Of a DNA stretch of 47,248 nt, positions 1 to 7,407 are shown in pieces. A model generated the notes under the pieces. It had not been told where the DNA came from. It was given only the letters and a program-made list of their open reading frames with translations, and made no database searches. The stretch's first letter is position 1. The number at the start of each line of letters is the position of its first letter. Both the position numbers and the translations under genes were made by a program. This DNA comes from CAZYJR01 sp964647905 (GTDB taxonomy: Bacteria > Desulfobacterota > DSM-4660 > Desulfatiglandales > HGW-15). The stretch is from contig CAZYJR010000030.1 of NCBI GenBank assembly GCA_964647905.1, positions 1 through 47,248 of the forward strand, given 5' to 3'.

Positions 1-109
1 CTTCACGTGCTGATCCGTTGGAGGATCAGTATTCAACCGAATTCTGACGCCGTAGTAAATACCAATACTGAACAGGGGCGCATTTTCACCCGTCCGCCCC
101 AAGCGCATG

Positions 110-370
110 TTATGCTACCGCTTCTTCAGGAAGTTCCCAACCCGGAAAAACGAGAACCCCAGGGTGTACCTTCAATGCAGTGGCCAACATTTTCGCGCGT
201 TCGACGCCCAGCTTGACACGATCATTCTCGATTGCCGAAATGGTCGCCTGGGGTATACCAGTCAACGCCGACAGCTGATTTTGGCTCAATTCCTGAAGCT
301 CGCGCACGATCCGCACGGATTCACCCACCGAAACCTCAATCCTCTTTTTGGCGGGACGATATTCATTCAC
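110..370 (-). CDS. XRE-family antitoxin (HigA-like)
   Basis: An 86-residue protein with a helix-turn-helix of the XRE/Cro type over about residues 22-75 (SQNQLSALTGIPQATISAIE is the recognition unit). It should bind its own promoter and neutralise the toxin encoded just upstream. The start is GTG, directly after the toxin's TAA, with an AGGAGG six bases ahead, so the two genes are translationally coupled. Toxin-first order is the HigBA arrangement. Family membership is clear; the pairing is inferred from adjacency. Confidence 0.85.
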   Translation of the reverse strand: MNEYRPAKKRIEVSVGESVRIVRELQELSQNQLSALTGIPQATISAIENDRVKLGVERAKMLATALKVHPGVLVFPGWELPEEAVA

Positions 371-652
371 TTAAGACCTCCTATAGTCATGGGTGGTGAT
401 CGAAGCGACTTGAAAAAGTAGCGCTTCAGGAACGATACGATAAATCACGCGCCATTGGAGCCCCAGCCGGGATGAGCGATACCCTTTCCATTTTCCGACC
501 AAAGCTTCGTCATGAAAGCCTTTGATCAACCTCAGTCCCGACGGCCCAGAAATTTTAGCAATGTCCTTCCATTTTTCATATCGCTTGAGGATTTCAATCG
601 GTAACGAATCGATCTGCTTGTCGACACGCCTATGTTCCTCGATCCCCCACAT
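371..652 (-). CDS. RelE/HigB-family mRNA interferase toxin
   Basis: A 93-residue RelE/ParE-superfamily toxin, likely a ribosome-dependent mRNase. It has the usual N-terminal helices (VDKQIDSLPIEILKRYEKW), a central basic strand region (LVGKWKGYRSSRLGLQWRVI) and a C-terminal ITTHDYRR segment, as in RelE/HigB toxins with XRE antitoxins. Its length is normal. The stop codon abuts the antitoxin start. No ribosome binding site is visible ahead of ATG 652 and a promoter lies immediately upstream, so the message may be almost leaderless. Confidence 0.82.
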   Translation of the reverse strand: MWGIEEHRRVDKQIDSLPIEILKRYEKWKDIAKISGPSGLRLIKGFHDEALVGKWKGYRSSRLGLQWRVIYRIVPEALLFQVASITTHDYRRS

Positions 653-661
653 ACATTTTAC

Positions 662-687
662 AGTATATATCTTTTATGATATGTCAA
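662..687 (-). promoter_or_regulatory. Likely promoter of the RelE/XRE pair
   Basis: On the minus strand TTGACA (682-687) is followed by AT-rich sequence with TATACT (662-667, 14-base spacing) or TACTGT (16-base spacing) as a -10. The spacer carries short AT palindromes (ATATC/GATAT) suited to autoregulation by the XRE protein. The start point would fall within a few bases of the toxin ATG. Confidence 0.5.
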
Positions 688-896
688 GCTTCTTTTTTCA
701 GAAGCACAGCACATTTGGCCCGCGCCATCGAGCGCAACCGATCGAGTTTGGTTTGGAGAGGCAGGAAGGCTTCTGGTCCAATGCTACGACCGGAGAAGCG
801 GAGGCCCTTTCTTATCGAAATATGGCATTCCGGCGAGGTCTGGTTTTGCCAGTGTTCGAGAGCAACCCTTGAACGGCAGGCATGAGGGGCGCGAGT

Positions 897-1103
897 TTAC
901 GAGCGTTCCTCTCCATGCCCTTGTTCGCCCCTTTTCTGTCTCTTAATAATTACAGCCAGACCGCGGAGAGCCTCGTTGACTGATTCGTGGTCGGGAAAAT
1001 ACTCAGCCACATCGGGATCAATAACCACGACGTTGGTTCCTTCCGCATATCGCTCTGCATATTTTCCCCGCACTCTACGAGTAAAATCGTATTCTTCCAG
1101 CAT
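897..1103 (-). CDS. BrnA-like antitoxin of a broken BrnT/BrnA module
   Basis: A 68-residue protein beginning MLEEYDFTRRVRGKYAER, followed by a short strand-helix segment (NVVVIDPDVAEYFPDHESVN). This is the small protein usually found just downstream of DUF497/BrnT toxins and thought to be their antitoxin. The start lies 7 bases after the brnT stop codon. The N-terminal half of brnT is missing, so this antitoxin is probably an orphan. Confidence 0.6.
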   Translation of the reverse strand: MLEEYDFTRRVRGKYAERYAEGTNVVVIDPDVAEYFPDHESVNEALRGLAVIIKRQKRGEQGHGEERS

Positions 1104-1110
1104 ATCCAGA

Positions 1111-1302
1111 TTATTCTTTATTCTTTTCGTACCTTAACCTCTCATTTTTGGTTGCCAGCCTGGCGCTGATAATACGTACTCGCTCGTCTCTGTCCGTATG
1201 GACGATAACCAGAAGCCGTCCTTGAATGGATCGCCCAATCAGGACAAAGCGTTCCTCGTTTTCAGAATGCAAGGGATCTTCAATCGTCTGTGACAGCGGC
1301 CT
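1111..1302 (-). pseudogene. brnT (DUF497) toxin, 5'-truncated
   Basis: Minus-strand reading from about 1302 to the TAA at 1113-1111 gives PLSQTIEDPLHSENEERF, then a segment ending ...VHTDRDERVRIISARLA. This is the C-terminal two thirds of a BrnT-type ribonuclease toxin. Upstream, where the residues ending ...F-x-D-P should lie, the sequence changes to an unrelated reading frame on the opposite strand that resembles a transposase tail. There is no start codon, so the gene is dead. The brnA-like gene follows after 7 bases. Confidence 0.7.
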
Positions 1303-1613
1303 ACTACTACCTGATGTGCATCGCTTTCTTTCTTTTCGAGTCGTTCAAGGAAGATGTCTGTCAAGGGGTGGTGGATCTCACCTCGTACCCTAACACGGTG
1401 CGGCGTAAGGTGATCGACATAGCGGCGAAAATTGTCAGTAGCGGTCGGAGGCGCACACTCAAGGTATCTCGTGCGGTGTGGGAGATGCTGGACTTTGCCA
1501 AGCTCTGGGCGAGGTGCGATGAATGCTTTGCACGACAAGTCCGCACAGAATTTCAAAATGTCGCGGCATCAGCCCTGTCCGCTCAACTCTCTTGTTGTGC
1601 GATTGCTTGTTGA
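1290..1613 (+). pseudogene. C-terminal remnant of a DDE transposase (IS1380/IS4-like)
   Basis: The plus frame reads FFLFESFKEDVCQGVVDLTS, then YPNTVRRKVIDIAAKIVSSG and LKVSRAVWEMLDFAKLW. This matches my recollection of the end of IS1380-type transposases: a helical tail after the catalytic core, with a Leu/Ile-Ala-Lys-Ile-Val core. The catalytic D-D-E part is absent and no terminal inverted repeats are visible, so it is a relic. Its 5' edge coincides with the break in brnT near 1295-1303. The exact IS family is uncertain. Confidence 0.45.
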
Positions 1614-1837
1614 CACTTTTCATAAATAAATTCGGGGTCTAGATCGATACCTGAGTCCCATTCTATGGTATCAAAGGCCACTCTGACTCGCTTGAATGCA
1701 CTCTGGTCCTTTAGCCGACGAAAAATACCAAAATTCAAAAACGGCTTCATGTCCAAAATGCCATGCTCACCGTTATCGAAATCTATTAAAAGTGTATAGT
1801 CTTGTTCGGGAACAACACTCTTTACCGCTGGATACAT
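1583..1837 (-). CDS. DUF2442 family protein
   Basis: An 84-residue protein starting MYPAVKSVVPEQDYTLLIDF with the DUF2442 pattern: a beta-rich half with DNGEHGILDMKPFL and a C-terminal WDSGIDLDPEFIY. Its biochemical function is unknown. It is usually encoded right after a DUF4160 gene and the pair is often proposed as a toxin-antitoxin-like module. A strong AGGAGG sits seven bases ahead of the ATG, overlapping the end of the DUF4160 gene, so the two are cotranscribed. Confidence 0.75.
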   Translation of the reverse strand: MYPAVKSVVPEQDYTLLIDFDNGEHGILDMKPFLNFGIFRRLKDQSAFKRVRVAFDTIEWDSGIDLDPEFIYEKCQQAIAQQES

Positions 1838-1847
1838 GTTTTACCTC

Positions 1848-2114
1848 CTACTGAAGCGGTTGGATTTTAAATGGTTCTTCTCCATTCATCACCAATTCCC
1901 AATCTGCCATTAGTTCTTCCTGATGGAGTTCAGCCCATGCCAAGACAAGCCTGGTCTGCTTTTTTGGGAGATCGCCCTGAATCACTTCGCATGTTCCAAT
2001 ATCCACCGTAGCCTTGTACTCCCCGTAATACACATGAAAATGCGGCGGAGGGTGTTCGGTTGGCGCGAAATACATGCGGATAATTATCCCATAGAACATA
2101 GAGATTGTTGGCAT
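1848..2114 (-). CDS. DUF4160 family protein
   Basis: An 88-residue protein with the DUF4160 signature: MPTISMFYGIIIRMYF, then EHPPPHFHVYYGEYKATVDI and a Trp-rich helix in the C-terminal half. Its role is unknown; it is cotranscribed with the DUF2442 gene. A GAGGAAAC ribosome site precedes the ATG. Length is normal and the frame intact. The module sits among other small mobile TA-like genes. Confidence 0.78.
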   Translation of the reverse strand: MPTISMFYGIIIRMYFAPTEHPPPHFHVYYGEYKATVDIGTCEVIQGDLPKKQTRLVLAWAELHQEELMADWELVMNGEEPFKIQPLQ

Positions 2115-2166
2115 AGGTGTTTCCTCAAATATACAAATTGCAAATAGCGAGTGACCAGCCAGTGGC

Positions 2167-2252
2167 GCACAACGTTCCGGCTAACCAGCGCCGCCAAGGG
2201 CTTCGGCAAAAGGCGCATGATGTCCGGCGTCTGGTTGAGCCGATGGTTCGGC
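2167..2252 (-). repeat. attC-like imperfect inverted repeat (candidate integron cassette site)
   Basis: The ends GCACAAC (2167-2173) and GTTCGGC (2246-2252) each differ by one base from the attC core consensus RYYYAAC/GTTRRRY. Inside them GGCTAACCAGCGCC (2179-2192) pairs with GGCGTCTGGTTGAGCC (2226-2241) except for single unpaired bases on one arm, resembling extrahelical bases. Short unpaired stretches separate outer and inner arms. It lies directly after the stop of the DUF2283 gene, the cassette position. No integrase is visible in the window. Confidence 0.4.
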
Positions 2253-2256
2253 ATTT

Positions 2257-2463
2257 CTATACTGTTTGACGAGACATTTCTTGATAGGAGAATTCCCAAA
2301 GCCCAGCATTATCTTTTGCATGTTCAATAGTCATGCTGACAATGTTGCTCTTTTCATCAATATCTATATAGATATTTTCGCTTATCTCTTTTGTCTCCTG
2401 GACCGCCTTTTCAATAAATTCTATGTGAGCTGTATCGGTCTCGGAAAAATATTTCACTTTCAT
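2257..2463 (-). CDS. DUF2283 family protein
   Basis: A 68-residue protein beginning MKVKYFSETDTAHIEF with the DUF2283 pattern (NIYIDIDEKSNIVSMTIEHA). It is usually found with a DUF4258-type partner as a probable toxin-antitoxin-like pair, and such a partner lies 3 bases upstream here but carries a premature stop. The ribosome site AAGGAGG overlaps the partner's last codons. Its function is not established. Confidence 0.75.
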   Translation of the reverse strand: MKVKYFSETDTAHIEFIEKAVQETKEISENIYIDIDEKSNIVSMTIEHAKDNAGLWEFSYQEMSRQTV

Positions 2464-2466
2464 GTC

Positions 2467-2703
2467 TCATTCCTCCTTAAAGGACCTATAAAAAAATGCA
2501 TTATGCACCGTTTCGCCATCATCAAGCAAAATAATCCGCAAATATTTTCCAGCTTCTGTTATTCTGGCTCATTTTCTGATCCTACCATCGGATTGTACTT
2601 CAAGTTTTGCGGGATTCTCAATAACTTTCTTGATCCAATCTTTCTTAATATGAGCGCGATCCGGACGTTTTCTTGTATAATCAAAATATTGTGTTGTTTT
2701 CAT
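2467..2703 (-). pseudogene. DUF4258-like partner of DUF2283, interrupted by TGA
   Basis: Minus-strand ATG at 2703 opens MKTTQYFDYTRKRPDRAHIK and continues to RIRK (residue 44), then TGA (2571-2569), then resumes in the same frame as ARITEAGKYLRIILLDDGE and ends FKEE at TGA 2469-2467. Homologues I recall have Trp at the interrupted position (RIRxWA), so a single TGG to TGA change explains it. The remaining 33 residues look conserved, suggesting a recent nonsense mutation. The reading was made from the nucleotides because the gene is too broken for an ordinary ORF call. Confidence 0.65.
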
Positions 2704-3423
2704 TTGTCAAAATCCAATCAGATTATTGGTGTCGAACAAGAGATTATGCGGTTTCCCGATAACTCCGAATCGGGATAGGTTTCATTGCGAATCTGGTTCC
2801 CTAGCCGCAGCAAATAAGGCACTGACCCGATAATCGGCGTGTTATCCAGAAAACTCGATATCCCCACAACCCTTCAGATCATCCCTGACGGCCCTTCCTG
2901 CTCCTCGCCTGCCCCTGATTCATCATCATCTTCTCAAACGCGCTCCCGTCCTCCCTCATCAGATTCGGCAAGAAGCGATTGTGCCGGTCCCAGGTGAGCT
3001 CCTCCCAAGGATGCCCGAGCATCCTAGATACCCGCGCGATCTGCTCTACGGCCGGGAGATGAAAGCTTGCTAATCTACGGCAAATCTGTCCTTGACGGCG
3101 ATCCCCAAACCTCCAAGGCGTACATAGTCATTGACATTGCATCTTCGGTCTCCACCGGAAGATCAATTCCCCCAATATAAGAGACCCCATCTCTCTCTTC
3201 CTCGAGAAATGGGGTCTCAGGCGGCTCAGGGCATGGCTCCCTCGCACAGGCGGCAAAAAGCCTATTTGAATCCCAGAAAAAAGTACAGTTTGGTGGCTAT
3301 ACTACCCTCCCAAAATCACAAAATCAAGCTACAAGTTGGCTGCGAGGCGCGGCCGTGCCTTGAGAGACAGAGGCCTCTTCTGGAGGAGGCTTACTGTGGG
3401 GGACGGTAAGCCCTTGATTTTGC
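2704..3423. other. Region without an intact gene
   Basis: About 720 bases with no convincing gene. An open minus-strand stretch from about 3130 to TGA 2879 lacks a start and ends HPWEELTWDRHNRFLPNLM...QARSRKGRQG; it looks protein-like (maybe a C-terminal fragment) but I do not recognise it. On the plus strand around 3180-3230 a short inverted repeat (GAGACCCCAT near 3181, ATGGGGTCTC near 3209) could form a hairpin or terminator. Nothing else is supported. Confidence 0.3.
3195..3218. repeat. Hairpin-forming inverted repeat
   Basis: AGACCCCAT just before 3190 is repeated in reverse as ATGGGGTCT just after 3208, separated by a pyrimidine-rich loop with CTCGAG. It could be a terminator or the scar of a mobile element end; its role is unknown. 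Confidence 0.3.
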
Positions 3424-3459
3424 TGGCGCGCCTGGGAAGATTCGAACCCCCGACCTATA
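3424..3459 (-). other. 3' end of a tRNA-Arg gene (probable attachment-site fragment)
   Basis: On the minus strand the sequence ends GGGTTCGAATCTTCCCAGG-CGCGCCA: a T arm with the invariant TTCGAAT loop, an acceptor strand and an encoded CCA, as in many tRNA-Arg genes. The D arm, anticodon arm and 5' acceptor strand are absent, because other coding sequence begins at 3460. Such 36-base tRNA tails are the typical attL/attR half left by site-specific integration. The amino acid assignment is from memory of tRNA-Arg 3' ends. Confidence 0.6.
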
Positions 3460-3672
3460 GCAAAGAACCTCGCCCTTCTGGCAAGGGAGATTGAGACGCT
3501 GGGGCCTGTACGGGGAAACTGGCCGAATTACGGCAAGCTGAGCCCCGGCCGACATCACTGCCACCTGAAGAAGGGAAAGCCCACATACGTGGCGGTGTGG
3601 GAGGAGAGGGACAAAGAAATACGCTTGATAGAGGTGACCTATGTTGGAACACGCGAAGAAGCCCCATATTGA
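3460..3672 (+). pseudogene. RelE/HigB-like toxin, N-terminus missing
   Basis: The plus frame from 3460 reads AKNLALLAREIETLGPVRGN, WPNYGKLSPGRHHCHLKKGK and PTYVAVWEERDKEIRLIEVT to TGA 3670. This is the C-terminal 70 residues of a toxin family whose full members begin some 20-25 residues earlier and end YVGTREEAPY. No start codon precedes it: the tRNA fragment occupies the position of the missing N-terminus. No antitoxin follows. Confidence 0.65.
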
Positions 3673-3880
3673 TATTGTGGAGCTTCGTTTTCGAGGCCCG
3701 GGGGTGACACCGGATCCCGGAGACACGCCATTTTTGGAAGCCGCCATCAGTTCCCGAGCTTATGCACTGATCACCGGCAACAAGCGCCATTTTCCAAAGT
3801 CTGCCTGTCAAGGGCTGGTGGTTTTTTCCCCAAAAGAGTTTTTCGCTCACTTGGGTAAAGGGCCTCATTTTGATACTTAA
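3641..3880 (+). pseudogene. C-terminal fragment of a PIN-domain (VapC-like) protein
   Basis: From about residue 22 this 79-residue frame reads VTPDPGDTPFLEAAISSRAY, ALITGNKRHFPKS and VFSPKEFF, the last third of a PIN ribonuclease including the D-x-x-D-x-x-F-L-x-A acidic motif and the ALITGN strand. The N-terminal part with the first catalytic Asp is absent. The first 20 residues overlap the toxin fragment out of frame and look accidental. It is probably non-functional. Confidence 0.6.
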
Positions 3881-4037
3881 TCTACTTTTCTGAAGGTTTA
3901 CCGGGGCTCATATTTGGTGTTTGTGGATGCTTAAGGACTTTGTGTTCACCGGTTACAATGGTGCTTGCAGATGAGGCGGCGCGCGAAGAGACTCGCTCAT
4001 GAAGAGGGTTGTGGTGTATGTCAGCGTGGTGGTGAAG

Positions 4038-4145
4038 ATGAGACTGCTTCTTGTAGAAGATGATCTTCAAATAGGATCATTTATGATCAGAGGATTTAAA
4101 GAAGAAGGCTCTGCGGTCGATTTCAGGATGTTACCATCCTTTTAG
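4038..4145 (+). pseudogene. N-terminal stub of an OmpR-family response regulator
   Basis: ATG 4038 opens MRLLLVEDDLQIGSFMIRGF then KEEGSAVDF and runs into TAG after 35 residues. MRLLLVEDD and the following helix are the start of a receiver domain, with the acidic pair present. The phosphoacceptor Asp, Lys and the DNA-binding domain are absent. It is another decayed gene of the accessory strip. Confidence 0.55.
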
Positions 4146-4313
4146 CAATATTTATCTCTATTCTCAAGCCGTGGAAGCCAGGCCGCACCAAGAAAAGGGA
4201 GGCGTAGGGCAAGTTAGAGCTTACTATTGCCTTGACCGTCAAAAGGCAGGTAGGAGAGCATTGTTGATGATTTAACCGGAAGAGGGAAAGATGCTCACCG
4301 TAGGATCAATTCA

Positions 4314-5615
4314 TTACCACACTAAGTTCGGCAGAAACATCACGATTTGAGGAAAAAAGACTAGAATGATATTACACACGATCAATGCTCCCAGCAGGGG
4401 CATAATTCCTCGAAAAATGATTTCCAAAGGAATATCTTTAGCTATGGCATTCACTACATAAACATTGATTCCCACCGGCGGAGTGATAACTCCCATCTCA
4501 CAAATCAAAACAATGGTGACTCCGAACCAAATAGGGTCAAAACCAAGTTTCAGTACCACTGGGTAGAAGATAGGGATAGTAAGCAGAATCATCCCCAAGG
4601 CGTCCATAAAGCATCCACCGGCCAGGTAGATGAAGATGATAATCCCCATAACGGCCCAAGCCGGTAACGGAAGCCCTGCCGCCCACTCGGCCAGAAGGAA
4701 AGGAATCCTTGTTACCGCCAGGAAGTGACCGAAAATCGTAGCCCCGGCGACGATTACCAAGATCATGCAGGAGGTGCTTACGGTCTGCTTACCGGCCAGC
4801 AAGAAGTTTTTCCAACTCAACTGTCTTCTTGCTAAGGCCAGCACTAAGGTGATGAAGGCTCCTGCTGCTCCTGCCTCGGTAGGGGTGAAAAAACCCAGGA
4901 ACAACCCGCCCATGACTAGTAGAAAGATTATAAGCATCTCAATGACGCCCGAGAGGGATCTTAATCTCACGGCCCAACTCATCTTGGGTCCCTGTGGGCC
5001 GAATTCGGGCCTGAGTCGGACTACAATGTAAATGGTTATTACGAATAATATGGTCAGCAGGGCGCCCGGGACAATGCCGGCTGCGAAAAGCCTGCCGATG
5101 GACTGTTCGGTCATGATTCCGTAAATGATCAGGATGACACTGGGTGGAATCAGGATTCCCAAGCTCCCACCCGCAGCCACAGTGCCTGCTGCAAGGCCCA
5201 TGTCATACTTGTACCTTTTCATTTCGGGCAGAGCAACTGTGGCCATAGTGGCTGCCGCAGCATTTGTTGAGCCGCAGATAGCTGCAAAACCCGCACATGC
5301 CCAGATAGTGGCAATCGCCATACCACCGGGAAGATGACCCAAAAAGGTATATGTAGTGTCATAGAGGCGGCGGCTGATGCCCGCGTGGAAAGCGATTTGG
5401 CCCATGAATATGAACAGGGGGACCACGGTCAGGTTGTAAGATCCGAAGGTAGAGAAGAAGTCTTTGGCCAGAAGCCTTAGCCCAGCCGGAGGAGTCACTA
5501 TGTAGCTGAACCCTACCAGCCCTACAAGAGCCATCACAAAACCAACGGGCATCCTGGAGAACAGCAGGACAATCAGGACTATCAGTCCTATCACTCCAAC
5601 CGTTGTGGGTTCCAA
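4314..5615 (-). CDS. dctM: TRAP transporter large permease (DctM)
   Basis: A 433-residue membrane protein, the 12-TM large subunit of a tripartite ATP-independent periplasmic transporter. It carries the family hallmarks: RMPVGFVMALVG near the N-terminus, AAICGSTNAAAATMATVALP, GGSLGILIPPSVILIIYGIM, and EMGVITPPVGINVYVV near the end. The start is TTG, since a stop lies two codons upstream. It works with DctQ and the periplasmic DctP encoded just upstream, using a sodium or proton gradient. The substrate cannot be read from this subunit. Confidence 0.93.
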   Translation of the reverse strand: MEPTTVGVIGLIVLIVLLFSRMPVGFVMALVGLVGFSYIVTPPAGLRLLAKDFFSTFGSYNLTVVPLFIFMGQIAFHAGISRRLYDTTYTFLGHLPGGMAIATIWACAGFAAICGSTNAAAATMATVALPEMKRYKYDMGLAAGTVAAGGSLGILIPPSVILIIYGIMTEQSIGRLFAAGIVPGALLTILFVITIYIVVRLRPEFGPQGPKMSWAVRLRSLSGVIEMLIIFLLVMGGLFLGFFTPTEAGAAGAFITLVLALARRQLSWKNFLLAGKQTVSTSCMILVIVAGATIFGHFLAVTRIPFLLAEWAAGLPLPAWAVMGIIIFIYLAGGCFMDALGMILLTIPIFYPVVLKLGFDPIWFGVTIVLICEMGVITPPVGINVYVVNAIAKDIPLEIIFRGIMPLLGALIVCNIILVFFPQIVMFLPNLVW

Positions 5616-5658
5616 CTCCTATCCCCCCGGCTATAGAGCTTAGATAAATGAAAAAAAG

Positions 5659-6162
5659 TCACTTCGGCCATCCATGCCATGCTTCTTCTTTTTCGGTTAT
5701 AACCAAAAGTATATCGGTAACAAGGATCAACACTACAATTAGAGATGAAAAAGCAATACCATATAAAACCGGATAAAAAGGCAAGCGTAAGGTATTAGAT
5801 ACTTCACCGGCTTCCTTAAGGGCATTTCCGTATTTTACGCATTCAATTGTAAGCAGTATGAACAACAACAGGCTAAGAGTATGAGTCAATAGATAGATGA
5901 ATTTTTGAGCCCGGTAAGGGCAGCGGTCAACAATTAGTTGAACGGCTACATGAGCCCGATCCAAGGTTGTCGGCACCAAAGCAAATCCAACAGCTATGGC
6001 TCCCAAAAATCCCACTATCTCCCAGGTTCCTACAATGGGGTGCCGGAGAAAGCGAAAAGTTATATCCGCACACGTCAGCACCATCATAGCCATAAGGCTG
6101 AACACGGCAATCCAATGCAGGGCTCGACTAAGCATCCTGAGAATCGCCAAGAAGCCGTACAT
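5659..6162 (-). CDS. dctQ: TRAP transporter small permease (DctQ)
   Basis: A 167-residue protein with four hydrophobic segments (about residues 15-35, 48-68, 87-107 and 128-150) and the DctQ-type stretch DITFRFLRHPIVGTWEIVGF. It connects the DctP-loaded substrate to the large permease. It begins 93 bases after dctP and ends 43 bases before dctM, with a GAGGTG ribosome site. Confidence 0.88.
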   Translation of the reverse strand: MYGFLAILRMLSRALHWIAVFSLMAMMVLTCADITFRFLRHPIVGTWEIVGFLGAIAVGFALVPTTLDRAHVAVQLIVDRCPYRAQKFIYLLTHTLSLLLFILLTIECVKYGNALKEAGEVSNTLRLPFYPVLYGIAFSSLIVVLILVTDILLVITEKEEAWHGWPK

Positions 6163-6255
6163 TTTTCACCTCGCATACGCCTCATTGGTTGAGCAGCACG
6201 GCTGTCTAGTAAAATGTTGGCCAGGAGACGGGCGTCCCGTCCCCTAGCCCCCCTT

Positions 6256-7269
6256 TCATTGGTGGGCGCTCAAATAATCGAGACAGAACTCTAGGGCCTC
6301 TGCTGCTGGGAGACCCATAGCTTCTTTTTCTTTCACATAGTTGTCTAATATTGGGCGGAGCCTGCTGGCCCAACGGTCGTTCTCTTCCTCCGATAGGGTG
6401 ATAACCTCCCCGCCGTTTTCGACAAAGAACTGTTTCCCTCCCTCATCCAACTCATCCCAGAGCCTCCCCTGCTTTTCCATCCATTCTCGGTTGATCTCGT
6501 TAATGGTCTCTTGCACTTCTTGCGATAAGCTGTTCCACTTATCCTTATTCATAACCACGTAGGCGGCGTTGACATAGGCCGAATCAAAGATAGTCGAATA
6601 GCCCACGACGTCGGCCAATTTGAACCCCTTGAGTGCTTCGAAGGGTGCGGCAACGCCTTCAGCTACACCTTTGCTGATGGCATCGTAAGCCTCGCCCATG
6701 GACATGGCTACAGGGGCCCCACCCAAGGCTGCAACAACCTCGGCACTGGTTCCAGTTGACCGAACTTTCCGCCCTTTTAAATCTTCCAGCCTTCTTATCG
6801 GCATTTTCATGTTGATACGGTGAGGAGGAGAGGTGTGTAGATAAATGAGTTTAACGTCCTTAAAGCCACTGGGTTTGAATTTATCAAAATAAGCATTGGC
6901 CATTTTGGTAGCTATATAAGCATTCTTGTACCCGAGAGGTAGATCCAAGACTTCTGACAACGGGAAACGCCCGGTAGTATAGGAGCAGAAGCTTAGTCCC
7001 ACGTCGGCCATGCCTATTTTTACCGCCTCAAAGGTCTCAGGTGCACTGACAAGGCTTCCACCAGGATAACACTCCACCTTAACCTTTCCGTTTGTCCTCT
7101 TCTCAACCTCCTTGCCCCATTCTTCGCCCAGTTTGGAGATTGGGTGGACCGGCGGAAAGAAGTTTGCATACCTGAGCGTCATGCTGTCGGCTCGGGTTTC
7201 TCGCGGACTAAGCCCCAGGACTAAGAGAGTGAGCAAGATTATGGGCAGGCTTCGGATAAATCCTTTCAT
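6256..7269 (-). CDS. dctP: TRAP transporter periplasmic substrate-binding protein (DctP)
   Basis: A 337-residue protein with a signal peptide (hydrophobic core PIILLTLLVLGLS, probable cleavage after TRA at about residue 27). The mature part begins MTLRYANFFPPVHPISKLGE, typical of DctP/TeaA proteins, and contains GRKVRSTGTSAEVVAALGGA, where the Arg usually contacts the substrate carboxylate. This points to an organic acid substrate. A strong GGAGGTG precedes the ATG. It lies downstream of a CoA ligase gene, suggesting that the acid imported is then activated to a CoA thioester. Confidence 0.92.
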   Translation of the reverse strand: MKGFIRSLPIILLTLLVLGLSPRETRADSMTLRYANFFPPVHPISKLGEEWGKEVEKRTNGKVKVECYPGGSLVSAPETFEAVKIGMADVGLSFCSYTTGRFPLSEVLDLPLGYKNAYIATKMANAYFDKFKPSGFKDVKLIYLHTSPPHRINMKMPIRRLEDLKGRKVRSTGTSAEVVAALGGAPVAMSMGEAYDAISKGVAEGVAAPFEALKGFKLADVVGYSTIFDSAYVNAAYVVMNKDKWNSLSQEVQETINEINREWMEKQGRLWDELDEGGKQFFVENGGEVITLSEEENDRWASRLRPILDNYVKEKEAMGLPAAEALEFCLDYLSAHQ

Positions 7270-7407
7270 GGTGACACCTCCCTATTCGGTTGCTAAAGAT
7301 TACAAGAATATCAACAATCATTAATCGTTCTTCCTGATTCACCCTCCTTTCTTTGTGTCAATAATTTCCGATAGTCGTGATCCCAATAAGGTCTCTGATT
7401 ACTCCTT

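Noticed and set aside
62..112. Stem-loop after the XRE antitoxin with GGGGCG/CGCCCC arms and AAC/GTT ends
   Set aside because: Resembles a second attC but is too short and the arms are asymmetric; could simply be a terminator.
2266..2778. 170-codon plus-strand frame in the DUF2283 region
   Set aside because: Lies opposite the DUF2283 and DUF4258-like genes; Phe- and Cys-rich composition typical of an antisense frame.
3455..3868. Minus-strand frames over the toxin and PIN fragments
   Set aside because: The plus-strand frames give recognisable toxin and PIN sequences; the minus frames do not.
7270..7407. TTGACA-like box between the ligase gene and dctP
   Set aside because: No acceptable -10 at normal spacing; dctP may simply be cotranscribed with the ligase.
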